Part shown: positions 8,430 to 17,800 of the stretch, piece by piece
How the letters are laid out: the number at the start of each line of letters is the position of its first letter
Numbering within the stretch: position 1 is the first letter of the stretch
DNA from: Magnetococcales bacterium
Lineage (GTDB): Bacteria; Pseudomonadota; Magnetococcia; Magnetococcales; Magnetaquicoccaceae
Direction: 5' to 3'
Assembly (NCBI GenBank): GCA_015231915.1
Contig: JADGAR010000001.1
Span: forward strand, 55,284-119,283
Length of the DNA stretch: 64,000 nt
Program-made: the position numbers and the translations under genes
Notes under the pieces: generated by a model
Database searches by the model: none
Seen by the model: only the letters and a program-made list of their open reading frames with translations
What the model was told of the DNA's origin: nothing

Positions 8430-10268
8430 CTATTTTCTTCCAAAGCGTTTTTCCAGTTCATCGAGGCCGATCTCCACGTAAGTGGGCCGGCCATGTCCGC
8501 ATTGTCCGGCGAACGTGGTGGATTCGATGCGCCGCAGCAAGGCGTTCATTTCGTCCAGGGTCATGCGCCGTCCGGCGCGCACGGAGCCGTGACACGCCAT
8601 GGTGGTCAGGAGATCTTCCAGCCGCGCGTTCAGTGCGCTGCTGGCACCGAAGCGCTCCACCTCCATGGCCAGATCCAGCACCAGGGAGCGCGCGGAGACA
8701 TCGGCCAGCATGGACGGGAGTTCACGCACGGCAAACGCGTTGCCGCCAAAGGGTTCCACCACCACCCCCAGCCGTTCCAGGGTCTCCAGATGCGCGCTCA
8801 CCACGCGCGCTTCCACGGCAGAATAACTCAATACCTCGGGCATCAAAAGGATTTGCCGCGCGATCCGGCGACTGGCGAAATCTTTTTTCAAGGCTTCAAA
8901 GACGATTCTTTCGTGGGCGGCGTGCTGATCCACCACCACCAGCCCCGCCTGGGTCTGGGCCAGGATATAGGTCCCATGGATCTGCCCCACGGCCTCGCCA
9001 AGACGAACCGTGGTCTCCGGCAGGGTGGGCATGGGCGGGGCAACGACCGGTTCCTGCCGGCGCGGGACTTCGGAGACTTTGCACGAGGTGGTAGGCTCCG
9101 GCGGGGCGGTCCAGGCGACCGGACGGGAGACCGCCTCCGGGAGACGGACCCGTTCCGGAATCACCTCGTCGGCGGAGCCGTCGTCCAGCGGATGCTCCTG
9201 GCCTTCGCGCGGGATCGCGGCGGGGAAAAGGGTGGTCCGGGTGGCGGTGGCCCCCATGGAGGCCAGGGCGTCGGCCACGGAGCGCCGGATCCAGGAGTAG
9301 ACGAAATCCTGTTGTCCGAAGCGGACCTCCTCCTTGGTGGGGTGGACATTGACATCCAGGTCACCGGGGGGGAGTTCCAGAAACAGGGCCACCGCCGGCC
9401 AGGTTTCCTTGGGCAGCAGGCCGCGATAGGCCTCCCGCAGGGCATGGTTGACCAGTTTGTCCCGCACCCAGCGACCGTTGACGAACAGATGCATGGCCGC
9501 GCCGTTGGCGCGATGCAGGCCCGGCAGACCCAGCCAGCCGGAAAGCCCGGCCCGTTCGTGCTCCACGTCCAGGCGGATGCAGTTGGCCACGAAATCCCCG
9601 CCGAACACGGCGGTCAGCCTGGCCTCGGTCTGGCGTTCCTCCTCCCCGGCGCGCAGGTCGAGGGTTTCGGTGCCGTTGATCACCAGTCGGAAGCCGACAT
9701 CCGGGCGGACCAGGGCCATCCGTTGCACCAGGGCGGTGACGTGGCCGGTCTCGGTGCGATCCGAGCGGAGGAACTTCAGACGGGCCGGGGTATTGAAAAA
9801 GAGATTGCGCACCGTGATCCGGGTGCCGGGGGGAGTGGCGACGCGGTTTTCCTGGAGATCCTTGCCCCCCGCCAGACGCAGGCGTATTCCGTCCGGCTCG
9901 TCGGCCACGCGGCTTTCCATTTCCAGGTGGGAGACCGAGGCGATGGCGGCCAGGGCCTCGCCGCGAAATCCCAGGGTGCGGATGGCGAACAGGTCGCGCA
10001 GATTTTGGATCTTGGAGGTGGCATGACGCGCCAGGCTCAGTTTGGCCTGTTCGGCCACCATGCCGCAGCCGTTGTCCCCGACATGGATCAACTGACGCCC
10101 CCCCCCGTCGATGCGGACCTCGATGCGGGTGGCCTGGGCGTCGAGGCTGTTTTCCAACAACTCCTTGACCACCGACGCGGGGCGCTCCACCACCTCGCCG
10201 GCGGCGATCTGGTTGATCAGCACCTCGGGCAGCAGACGGATGACGGGAGTGGATGACGGATCGGACAT
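8430..10268 (-). CDS. mutL: DNA mismatch repair protein MutL (with endonuclease motif)
   Basis: A 612-residue MutL. The GHKL ATPase domain carries INQIAAGEVVERPASVVKEL, ENSLDA, DNGCGM and GFRGEAL. A Pro/Glu-rich linker (~360-430) leads to the C-terminal dimerisation domain. The latter has DQHAAHERIVFE, which fits the metal-binding endonuclease motif DQHA(x)2E(x)4E found in MutL of organisms lacking MutH, and ends with CGHGRPTYVEI. It therefore probably nicks the daughter strand itself. It heads a minus-strand run with the glycosyltransferase genes. Confidence 0.96.
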   Translation of the reverse strand: MSDPSSTPVIRLLPEVLINQIAAGEVVERPASVVKELLENSLDAQATRIEVRIDGGGRQLIHVGDNGCGMVAEQAKLSLARHATSKIQNLRDLFAIRTLGFRGEALAAIASVSHLEMESRVADEPDGIRLRLAGGKDLQENRVATPPGTRITVRNLFFNTPARLKFLRSDRTETGHVTALVQRMALVRPDVGFRLVINGTETLDLRAGEEERQTEARLTAVFGGDFVANCIRLDVEHERAGLSGWLGLPGLHRANGAAMHLFVNGRWVRDKLVNHALREAYRGLLPKETWPAVALFLELPPGDLDVNVHPTKEEVRFGQQDFVYSWIRRSVADALASMGATATRTTLFPAAIPREGQEHPLDDGSADEVIPERVRLPEAVSRPVAWTAPPEPTTSCKVSEVPRRQEPVVAPPMPTLPETTVRLGEAVGQIHGTYILAQTQAGLVVVDQHAAHERIVFEALKKDFASRRIARQILLMPEVLSYSAVEARVVSAHLETLERLGVVVEPFGGNAFAVRELPSMLADVSARSLVLDLAMEVERFGASSALNARLEDLLTTMACHGSVRAGRRMTLDEMNALLRRIESTTFAGQCGHGRPTYVEIGLDELEKRFGRK

Positions 10269-10304
10269 GCGCTGCGACTCATCGTGTCGGGAGCAGGGTG
10301 CTTC

Positions 10305-10333
10305 ATAATGCCTCGCGCTCGCAAAAACCGCAA
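10305..10333 (-). promoter_or_regulatory. Candidate sigma-70 promoter of mutL
   Basis: On the minus strand, TTGCGG and CATTAT are separated by 17 bases. The expected start point is about 30 bases upstream of the mutL ATG. Matches are moderate. Confidence 0.4.
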
Positions 10334-10365
10334 CGATTTTTCAGGGATGAGAGGTTGTCGCGTGC

Positions 10366-10392
10366 TTGACACGACTTTTTTTTTGCTAACAT
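10366..10392 (+). promoter_or_regulatory. Possible promoter of AAA module 1
   Basis: A perfect TTGACA is followed, after a short 15-base spacer containing a run of nine T, by TAACAT. The spacing is suboptimal. It lies ~40 bases before the ATPase start, which has its own GGAGA ribosome binding site at 10418-10422. Confidence 0.3.
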
Positions 10393-10429
10393 CAACCTGT
10401 TGACTACATATTTTTATGGAGAATCGGTC

Positions 10430-11641
10430 ATGCAACAGTCCGGACGCCCTGTGGCGCCCCGCATCGAACGTGTGACGGTCAAGAATTATCGCGCCCTGCA
10501 GGATGTCACTTTGCGGAATCTGTCCGCCGTGGCCGTATTGCTGGGAGCGAACGGCAGTGGCAAATCCACGGTGTTCGATGTATTCGCTTTCCTTTCCGAA
10601 TGCTTCCAGGAGGGCGGACTGCGCCGGGCATGGGAAAAGCGTGGCAGGTTCAAGGAACTGCGCAGCCGAGACCAGGAGGGCAACATCCTGATCGAACTGG
10701 CCTATCGGGAGCAGGCTGACGCGCCGGGAACGGCTTCCCCATTGATTACCTACCACCTTGAAATCCGCGAAGAAAAAGCACGCCCGGTGGTGGCATGCGA
10801 GTGGATGCGCTGGAAACGGCAACATCCTGGCGCGCCCTTCCATTTTTTGGAATTCAGGGATGGCAGCGGATCGGTGATCACTGGGAAACAACCTGAGGCG
10901 AAAGACCAACGCATCAGGCAGACCCTCGTCTCCCCCGACATCCTGGCGGTCGGCACGCTGGGCAATCTGGCGGAAAATCCCAGGGTGAAGGCGCTCAAGG
11001 AGTTCATTACCGGATGGTATCTCTCCTACCTGTCTGCCAATAATACCCGCAGCCTTCCCGAAGCAGGGCCACTGGAAAAATTGTCCCAAACCGGGGACAA
11101 TCTGGCCAATGTCATTCAGTACCTCAAGGAACAACATCCGGACAGAATGGATCGCGTCACGCGGACATTGTGTCGTCGTGTTCCCCGACTGGAGGGGGTG
11201 GATGCGGACATGCTCGCATCCGGGCATCTTCTGCTCAAGGTGAAGGATGCCCCCTTTTCCAGCGGCGTGCAGGCCAAATACATCTCCGATGGTACGCTCA
11301 AACTGCTTGCCTATCTGGTACTTCTCAATGATCCGTACCCGTCGCCTCTTATCGGGCTGGAGGAACCGGAAAACCACCTCCACCCCAAATTGCTCATCGA
11401 ACTGGCCGAAGAGTGCAACCAGACGGCAGGAGAGTCCCAGATGCTGGTGACGACCCATTCCCCGTTTTTTGTCAATGGCATGCAACCAGAGCAGGTATGG
11501 GCTTTGGGCCGGAGGGAGGATGGTTATACCCTGGCCAGACGTACCGCCGACATGCCAGGCATCCGGGAGATGATGCAGGCGGGCGCCAGGCTGGGCGACC
11601 TGTGGATGGAAGGTTATTTCGATATCGGCGACCCACGGTAG
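10430..11641 (+). CDS. AAA family ATPase of a DUF4276-type module (module 1)
   Basis: A ~403-residue SMC/RecF-like ATPase of the AAA_15/AAA_21 (OLD-like) group. Walker A is GANGSGKST (residues 39-47). Walker B with catalytic glutamate is [14 protein letters not shown], preceded by [11 protein letters not shown], and the H-loop is [10 protein letters not shown]. The start was chosen at ATG 10430, which follows a GGAGA site. It is clearly related to the ATPase of module 3 (43586); both end with a G..LG.LW..G.F pattern. In such pairs the ATPase is thought to control a TOPRIM-like partner, but here the partner is truncated (11642-11932). A defence role is inference. Confidence 0.82.
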   Translation: MQQSGRPVAPRIERVTVKNYRALQDVTLRNLSAVAVLLGANGSGKSTVFDVFAFLSECFQEGGLRRAWEKRGRFKELRSRDQEGNILIELAYREQADAPGTASPLITYHLEIREEKARPVVACEWMRWKRQHPGAPFHFLEFRDGSGSVITGKQPEAKDQRIRQTLVSPDILAVGTLGNLAENPRVKALKEFITGWYLSYLSANNTRSLPEAGPLEKLSQTGDNLANVIQYLKEQHPDRMDRVTRTLCRRVPRLEGVDADMLASGHLLLKVKDAPFSSGVQAKYISDGTLKLLAYLVLLNDPYPSPLIGLEEPENHLHPKLLIELAEECNQTAGESQMLVTTHSPFFVNGMQPEQVWALGRREDGYTLARRTADMPGIREMMQAGARLGDLWMEGYFDIGDPR

Positions 11642-11932
11642 AGCAACGGATGCGCGTCATTTACTTTGGATATCTCCGCACTCCGAGGGGCCTATCCACG
11701 CATCCCGGAGACCTTGGAGCAGCAACGGGGCTACCGGGATCCTGACGCGATACGTGGCGGGACCTGGGAGGCCCTGCATCGGGAATTGCAAAGACGGAAC
11801 TATTGCAACGATGTATTTCCAAAGATAGAAGTGGCCAGGAATATCGCCCGATCCATGAATCCGAACCACAACCGCTCCACCAGCTTCGCGGCCTTTCGAA
11901 GCGGCCTCGAAGCACTCCTCTCCCAGCCTTGA
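11642..11932 (+). pseudogene. Remnant of a DUF4276 gene (N-terminal half missing)
   Basis: This reading frame is open directly after the ATPase stop codon. From 11654 it reads ASFTLDISALRGAY and ends RSTSFAAFRSGLEALL. These match the C-terminal half of the intact partner of module 3, where ESFYLGDLTAV and RSVSFNALITGIRSL stand at the same places, with the Y.K..A..IA block between them present in both. The first ~90 residues, including the acidic TOPRIM-like motifs, are absent, and only a TTG at 11666 could start the piece. It is best read as a deletion product that may still be translated. Confidence 0.7.
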
Positions 11933-12098
11933 CCTCACGACAATCTGCGGGATCTCCTCTCGCGAATCTTTGCGCAGCTTGATTGACGATCCTTTTTGCC
12001 AATGCGCCATGCAGCACGATAAATTTTGGCACATTTATTTCATACAACATTCTCTGTATCTGAAATTGCACATCTTTCCCGTCAATGGACTTGAGCAA

Positions 12099-14474
12099 GT
12101 GGCCACCACGACTTTAAGCAAGAAGATCCAAGCTTCCGGGACGCGCACCGCCCAGCGCGCGGGGCAGGCTGCGGCCACCTTGCGGCGTGCCTGGGAAATC
12201 GCGGCCAGGGGGATGTTCAAGGAAGCGGTCCTGCTGTGGGAACATGCCCAGCGACTGGGCAGCGAGACCGCCCCCCCGCCGGAACTTCTGCTGACGTGGA
12301 TGATCAATGCCCGGCAGTACAACAAGGGGATCCATTTCTTCCTGGACAACGAGGCGGCCATCCGCTACGCACAGCCACGCGTCTGGACCACGGCGCGCGA
12401 GGTGTTCGCGGTCGTCGCTTTGACCAACGCTTCCGACAGTCACCCCCTGCCCCCCTGGAACCTGCCGCCGTGGAACCAGGCCGTCAACGCGCAAGGGGCG
12501 CTGCAGGCTTACTGCCGCAACGAACCACGCACCCTGCGCACCTGCCTGGTCCCCATCGATGCCACCTCCCCGTTCCGACCCCTGCGGGCGATCCTGGAAA
12601 GCCTGCTCCTGCCGGCAAGCGAAAAAGAGCGCATCGACGCCCTGCTGCACGACATCCCCGACCACTCCCCGTTCGCCCCGCTGCGGGTGATCGCCCAGGC
12701 GCGCACCCTCGACCCCATGGAACTGGCCCAGACCCTGCGCCGCATGCCCCCCATGGACCGTATCCCGACGGCCTTGCTGTGCGGCGTGGAGGAAAAACGG
12801 CTCAAGCTGTTGATCAAACTCAACGAGACCAGTCACCCGTGCCAGCAACTGGCCCTGATGCTCGGCCATGCCGATCTGCTGCCGTCCGCTGCGCTGCGCG
12901 CCGCCCTTTGGCCCATGCTCCCCGACTGCATGGAAGAGCGCGGTCGATTCGAAAAAAAATTCGGTCCCATACCGGAATTCGACCGCGAACGGCTCTTCGC
13001 CCTCCATCATGAGCGCCAGCAATCCAACTCGCGGGCCATCCACTACTGGCGCAAATGCATTTTGTTGCTGGAAAACGCCGCAGACGGGGACGAAACCCGC
13101 ATCCGGCTCTCCCTGCTGTATCATCGCCTGGCCACCATCGAACAGCGATACGCCAACCCCTCGACCCCCCAGATCGTCGAATTGCTGGAAAAAAGTCTGG
13201 GCTACGATCCCGGCAATCAGGCCATCTGGCTGGAGCTTTTGCACTGGAGAAACCGTCTCAAGCGCGACCGGCAGGGATTCTACCGCAGCGCGGATCAGGC
13301 GGCGCGACGCTTTCCCGGCAGCGTGGCCGTTCTGAGCATCGCCATGTCGGCGGCCATGGAAAAGGGGGCCTTCAAAAAGGCCTCGGGCCTGGCCAGACGG
13401 ATACAGAAGTCCAACGCCGCGCCGGATGATCTGCAGGAGACCCGTTTGACGGCCCTGGCCAATCATGCGCGCAAGCGGATCCTGGACGGTCATTTCGACC
13501 TGGCGCGCCGGGAGTTGACACGCGCCACCCGGATCCGTCCGGAAAAAAACTGGCGGTTGTGTCTGCTGGAGGCGATGCTGCATTTTCTGGAGGGCAATCC
13601 GCAACAGGCCGAATCCAGCCTGGAGGAGAGCCGCGCCAGCGCCGGTCCCCGGCAGGTCATGCATGCGGTGCGCGCCTTTCTGGAGGCGGTGGGATTGCAT
13701 TTGTCCCCCTTGCTGCTGGACCGTTTCCGGCACGCACTGGTCCGCTGCGATGCCCTGCCACCGGTGCGGGAGGAGGTGATCGGCATTGCCGACCTCATTG
13801 CCGGGATGCATCCCGGACAGCCGGGCGTCAGCGTGGAGATCATGGCGTTGCTGTCGGGATATTTCCGCAAGGCGGCGGTACTGGTCTACGACCAGGAGGA
13901 GATGCGCAAGGTGTGCCGCACCCTGGCCATGACCAAACGGTATCCCCTGTTGGCCCTGTACGGCAGGCTGGCCGAGACCCGCTGGCCGACGGAAGCGGTT
14001 TTCACCTATTTCCGCGCCTGCGGCCAGTGCGAGGGGGATGCCTGGCGTCTGAGCGACCGGGATTTCCATCTCCTGTTGCAGGCCGGGGAAGACCTGCTGG
14101 AGCAGGATCCGGAGGGTGCCGCCATGATCAACGGCCTGCTGGCCATTCCCGCCTCGCAGCGCCCGAGCGGACCATGGCACTCCATCCCGCTGTCGCCGGC
14201 CAAGATCCCCCGGCCCCTGGAACACAAGCTGTTGCGGGAGCTGCGCGCCCGGGTGCAGGAGGCCATGCGGGCCTATCCGGACGAGGCCGACACCCCGGCA
14301 TTCCGCAAACGGATGATCGATGTCCTGCTCCCCACCCCCTTCGGGCAGCGGGGACCGCTGGTGCTGGGCTATCTGATCGATCGCGTCTGCAAAGGCAACA
14401 ACCGGGAGACCCTCCGTCCGGCCCCACCCCCTGGCCCCCATCGCCAACTGGAACTGGATCTGTCACTGGAATGA
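12099..14474 (+). CDS. Large helical-repeat (TPR-like) protein of unknown function
   Basis: A ~790-residue soluble protein with no signal peptide and no catalytic motif I recognise. Helix-turn-helix units such as GMFKEAVLLWEHAQRL, GHFDLARRELTRATRIRP and LHFLEGNPQQAESSLEES look like degenerate TPRs. The start is uncertain: the frame is open from 11970, but the first ~43 residues look non-coding, so I chose the GTG at 12099; codon bias favours coding from there. The stop overlaps the start of a 72-residue gene by 4 bases. A near-full-length open frame on the opposite strand (12114-14447) is a by-product of G+C-rich codons. Confidence 0.65.
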   Translation: MATTTLSKKIQASGTRTAQRAGQAAATLRRAWEIAARGMFKEAVLLWEHAQRLGSETAPPPELLLTWMINARQYNKGIHFFLDNEAAIRYAQPRVWTTAREVFAVVALTNASDSHPLPPWNLPPWNQAVNAQGALQAYCRNEPRTLRTCLVPIDATSPFRPLRAILESLLLPASEKERIDALLHDIPDHSPFAPLRVIAQARTLDPMELAQTLRRMPPMDRIPTALLCGVEEKRLKLLIKLNETSHPCQQLALMLGHADLLPSAALRAALWPMLPDCMEERGRFEKKFGPIPEFDRERLFALHHERQQSNSRAIHYWRKCILLLENAADGDETRIRLSLLYHRLATIEQRYANPSTPQIVELLEKSLGYDPGNQAIWLELLHWRNRLKRDRQGFYRSADQAARRFPGSVAVLSIAMSAAMEKGAFKKASGLARRIQKSNAAPDDLQETRLTALANHARKRILDGHFDLARRELTRATRIRPEKNWRLCLLEAMLHFLEGNPQQAESSLEESRASAGPRQVMHAVRAFLEAVGLHLSPLLLDRFRHALVRCDALPPVREEVIGIADLIAGMHPGQPGVSVEIMALLSGYFRKAAVLVYDQEEMRKVCRTLAMTKRYPLLALYGRLAETRWPTEAVFTYFRACGQCEGDAWRLSDRDFHLLLQAGEDLLEQDPEGAAMINGLLAIPASQRPSGPWHSIPLSPAKIPRPLEHKLLRELRARVQEAMRAYPDEADTPAFRKRMIDVLLPTPFGQRGPLVLGYLIDRVCKGNNRETLRPAPPPGPHRQLELDLSLE

Positions 14475-14689
14475 AGACCCCGCCATCCCCCCCCGCCCAG
14501 GAACACGACGACCCCCTGCAACCCCTGCGGGAACGGTTGGCGCGTCAGCTTTTCGAGACCGAAACAATCGATTTGACCCCGCTGGTGGCCCATGGCCTCC
14601 TGAGCGCCCCGCCCACCATCCCCACGCCCGACCAGTTGTTGAAATCTTTGCAGAATGGGCTGAAGCCGTTTCAAATCGACCAGCCTTGA
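14471..14689 (+). CDS. Small hypothetical protein coupled to the TPR-like gene
   Basis: A 72-residue polar protein beginning MKTPPSPPAQEHDD and ending QNGLKPFQIDQP. Its ATG overlaps the stop of the upstream gene (ATGA), which implies translational coupling and a shared role. The middle (LQPLRERLARQLFETE) should be helical. No family recognised. Confidence 0.55.
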   Translation: MKTPPSPPAQEHDDPLQPLRERLARQLFETETIDLTPLVAHGLLSAPPTIPTPDQLLKSLQNGLKPFQIDQP

Positions 14690-14714
14690 CCGGATAAAAA
14701 TTCCATCAAAACGG

Positions 14715-14743
14715 TTGCGTTATTGATATCCATTCCGTATAAT
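14715..14743 (+). promoter_or_regulatory. Candidate sigma-70 promoter of the adhesin/secretion operon
   Basis: TTGCGT and a perfect TATAAT are separated by 17 bases, in an A+T-rich gap ahead of the giant adhesin gene. The expected start is near 14750, giving a leader of about 50 bases. Confidence 0.5.
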
Positions 14744-14801
14744 CAACACATCACCAAAAAAAAATCAGCGTATTTGTCAATACGGAAATTTCAGTCATTG
14801 A

Positions 14802-17800
14802 ATGGGTGCCATGAATATGTCTGTTCGGCCTTGGCAAACCCCTGCTTCCAGCCACGCCGTGGAACTTCCCGACGAGAATTTTCTCTTGCGCGGGGAGTTC
14901 ACCAGGCTTGGAGAGGACCTGATCGTCACCAGCCCGACCGGCGAACGGATCGTGATCGGCGGCTATTTCAGCAGCGACCCGCCCCCCGGCCTGACCACGG
15001 CCAACGGGTCGATCCTGTTGCCGGATACCGTCTCCCTGCTGCTGGCGCCCGATCCGACCCCGCAGGTGATGGTCGCCGGACCCACGCCGATTCCGGGGGC
15101 CAAGCCGATCGGCACGGTCAAATCCCTGGTCGGCAAGGTCACGGTCAAGGGAAGCGATGGCACGGATCGCACCCTGAACGAAGGAGAACCGGTCTACGCC
15201 CTCGATCACATCCGAACCGGCGAGGACGGACTGCTCCTGCTGACCTTTCTCGATGGCACCGAATTCCAGGTCGGACAGTCGGGCAGGATCACCCTGGACG
15301 CCTACCAGTTCGATCCGCAGGCCAAACAGGGAGCGTTCGCGGCCACGGTCGTACAGGGGGTGTTCCGTTACGCCAGCGGCGACATCGCCCATCTGCGGCC
15401 CGGCACCCACTCCGTGATCCGTACCCCGAGCGCCGAGATCGGCATCCGCGGCTCGGAACTCTCCGGCGAGGTGACCGGCAACGGCTCTACCACGGTGGTG
15501 CATACCCATGGGGTACTGGTGATCTCCGATCTCCAGGGCAAGGGTGCGGTGACTTTGCTCAATCCGGGCACGGCCACCGCCGTCTCGTTCGGCGGGGGCG
15601 CGCCGGAACCGGTGTTCCAGGCCCCGCGTCACCTCATGGAACGATTCAATGCCCAGTTGGACATCCAGGCGGTCAAGCAGCAGCGGGAATCCGCCACGGA
15701 CAAACCACCCGCCACCGAGGAGAACAAGCCTCAGGAACCTCAAAATGCGCCGCCCGCGCCTGAAGATGCCAATCCGCCCGCCGAAAACAACGCAGCACCA
15801 CCCCCCGCCGCCAACCCGGACCAGCCGGCCCAGGACACGCAACCCACCGGCGACCCCCCTGGCCAGGCAACAAGCAATCCGCTCCAGGACCTGGTGCTTT
15901 CGCAACCCTCCCCACCGGTCGATCCCTCCCCCGCCAGGACGGTCGCCCCGGATCCCCCAGCCGCGCCTTCCCCCCCCGTGCTTCCCCAGGTGCAGACCAC
16001 GCCACCCGCCATCGTCCCTCCGGTGGTGGTGATTCCACCGGTCAGCGCGGTCGCCACGCCCCAGCCGACACCACCCGCCACGACCACGACGGAACCGGTC
16101 TTCACCCCGACCACGACCACCACGACCACGGCAGAGGTCCCGACAACAACGACGACAACCACGACGACAACGACGACGACAACCACCACCCCCGTCACAG
16201 TCACCGTCACCACCAATGCCGCGCCCGCCGCCACCAATACCAGCACGGCGGAAAGCTTCACCGAGGATGCCGCCTCCGTGGCGCTGACCGACATCGTGAT
16301 CACCGACGCCGACAGTGCCAGCGTCACCGCCACCCTGACCCTCTCCAACACGCAAGCCGGCACCTTGACCACCGCCACCTCCGGGGCCGTGACCTCCACC
16401 TTCGCCGCCGGCGTCTGGAGCGCCAGCGGCGCGCTGGCCGATGTCAACACCTTGCTGGCCGGGGTGGCCTTCGTGCCGGCGGCCAACCATGATCAATCCT
16501 TCACCATCGCCACCTCGATGAGCGACGGAACGAGCAGCGTGACCGGCAACAAGGTCATCACCGTCACCCCGGTGGACGACCTGCCCACCGCAACCAGCCT
16601 GAACGTCGCGGAAAGCTTCACCGAAGACGCCGCAGCCGTTGCCCTGACCGACATCGTGGTCACGGAGTACGACAGCGCCGATGTCGTCACCGCCACCCTG
16701 ACGCTCTCCAACACGCAAGCGGGCACCCTGACCACCGCCACCTCCGGGGCCGTCACCTCCACCTTCAACGCCGGGCTGTGGAGGGCCAGCGGGGCGCGGG
16801 CCGATGTCAACACCCTGCTGGCCGGGGTGGCCTTCGTGCCGGCGGCCAACCATGATCAATCCTTCACCATCGCCACCGCGGTGGGCGACGGCATCACCTC
16901 CCTGACGGGCAGCAAAAGCATCACCGTCACCCCGGTCAACGACGCGCCTGCAGCAACCAACCTGAATACGGCACAAAGCCTCGACGAGGACGCCGCATCC
17001 GTCGATCTCGCGGACATCTGGGTCTCCGACGTGGACAACGCCACCGTCACCGTCACCCTGACACTCTCCGACACGACTGCCGGCACCTTGACCACCGCCA
17101 CCTCCGGGGCCGTGACCTCCACCTTCGCCGCCGGCGTCTGGAGCGCCAGTGGCGCGCTGGCCGATGTCAACACCTTGCTGACCGGGGTGGCCTTCGTGCC
17201 GGCGGCCAACCATGATCAATCCTTCACCATCGCCACCTCAGTCAACGACGGGATCACCGCCGTAACGGGCAGCAAAAGCGTCACCGTCACCCCGGTCAAC
17301 GACGCCCCCGCCGCCACCAACCTGAACGCGGCGCAAAACTACACCGAAGACACCCCCCTCCTGCTCACCCCCATCGTGATCACGGATGTGGACAGCGCCA
17401 ACGTCACCGCCATCCTGGCCTTCGCCTCGCCAGGGATCGGCACCCTCTCCACCGGAACCGTCAACGGCATCACCGCCACCTTCGACGGCACCACCTGGAC
17501 GGCCAGCGGCCCCAAGGCCGATGTCACGCAACTGCTCGCCGCAGTCACCTTCACGCCCACGGCGGATCATGCAGCCGATTTCTCCCTGTTGACCAAAATC
17601 GAGGACAACGCCACCGCATCAGTCACCGGCAGCAAGAACATCACCGCCATCCCGGTGAACGACGCCCCAGTCGCCTCCGCATCCTCCTCCAGCCTGGAGT
17701 ATCTGCAAGGGGATGCGGCAACCGTGGTGGACGGGGCATTGACCCTCTCCGACATCGACTCGACCCATCTGGCGGGCGCCACGATCACCATCAGCGGCTA

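Noticed and set aside
12114-14447. 777-residue minus-strand open frame opposite the TPR-like gene
   Set aside because: Composition is Gly/Gln/Arg/His-rich as expected for a shadow; the plus-strand frame has a better start and a coupled downstream gene. Since the plus gene is also unrecognised, confidence is lower here than elsewhere.
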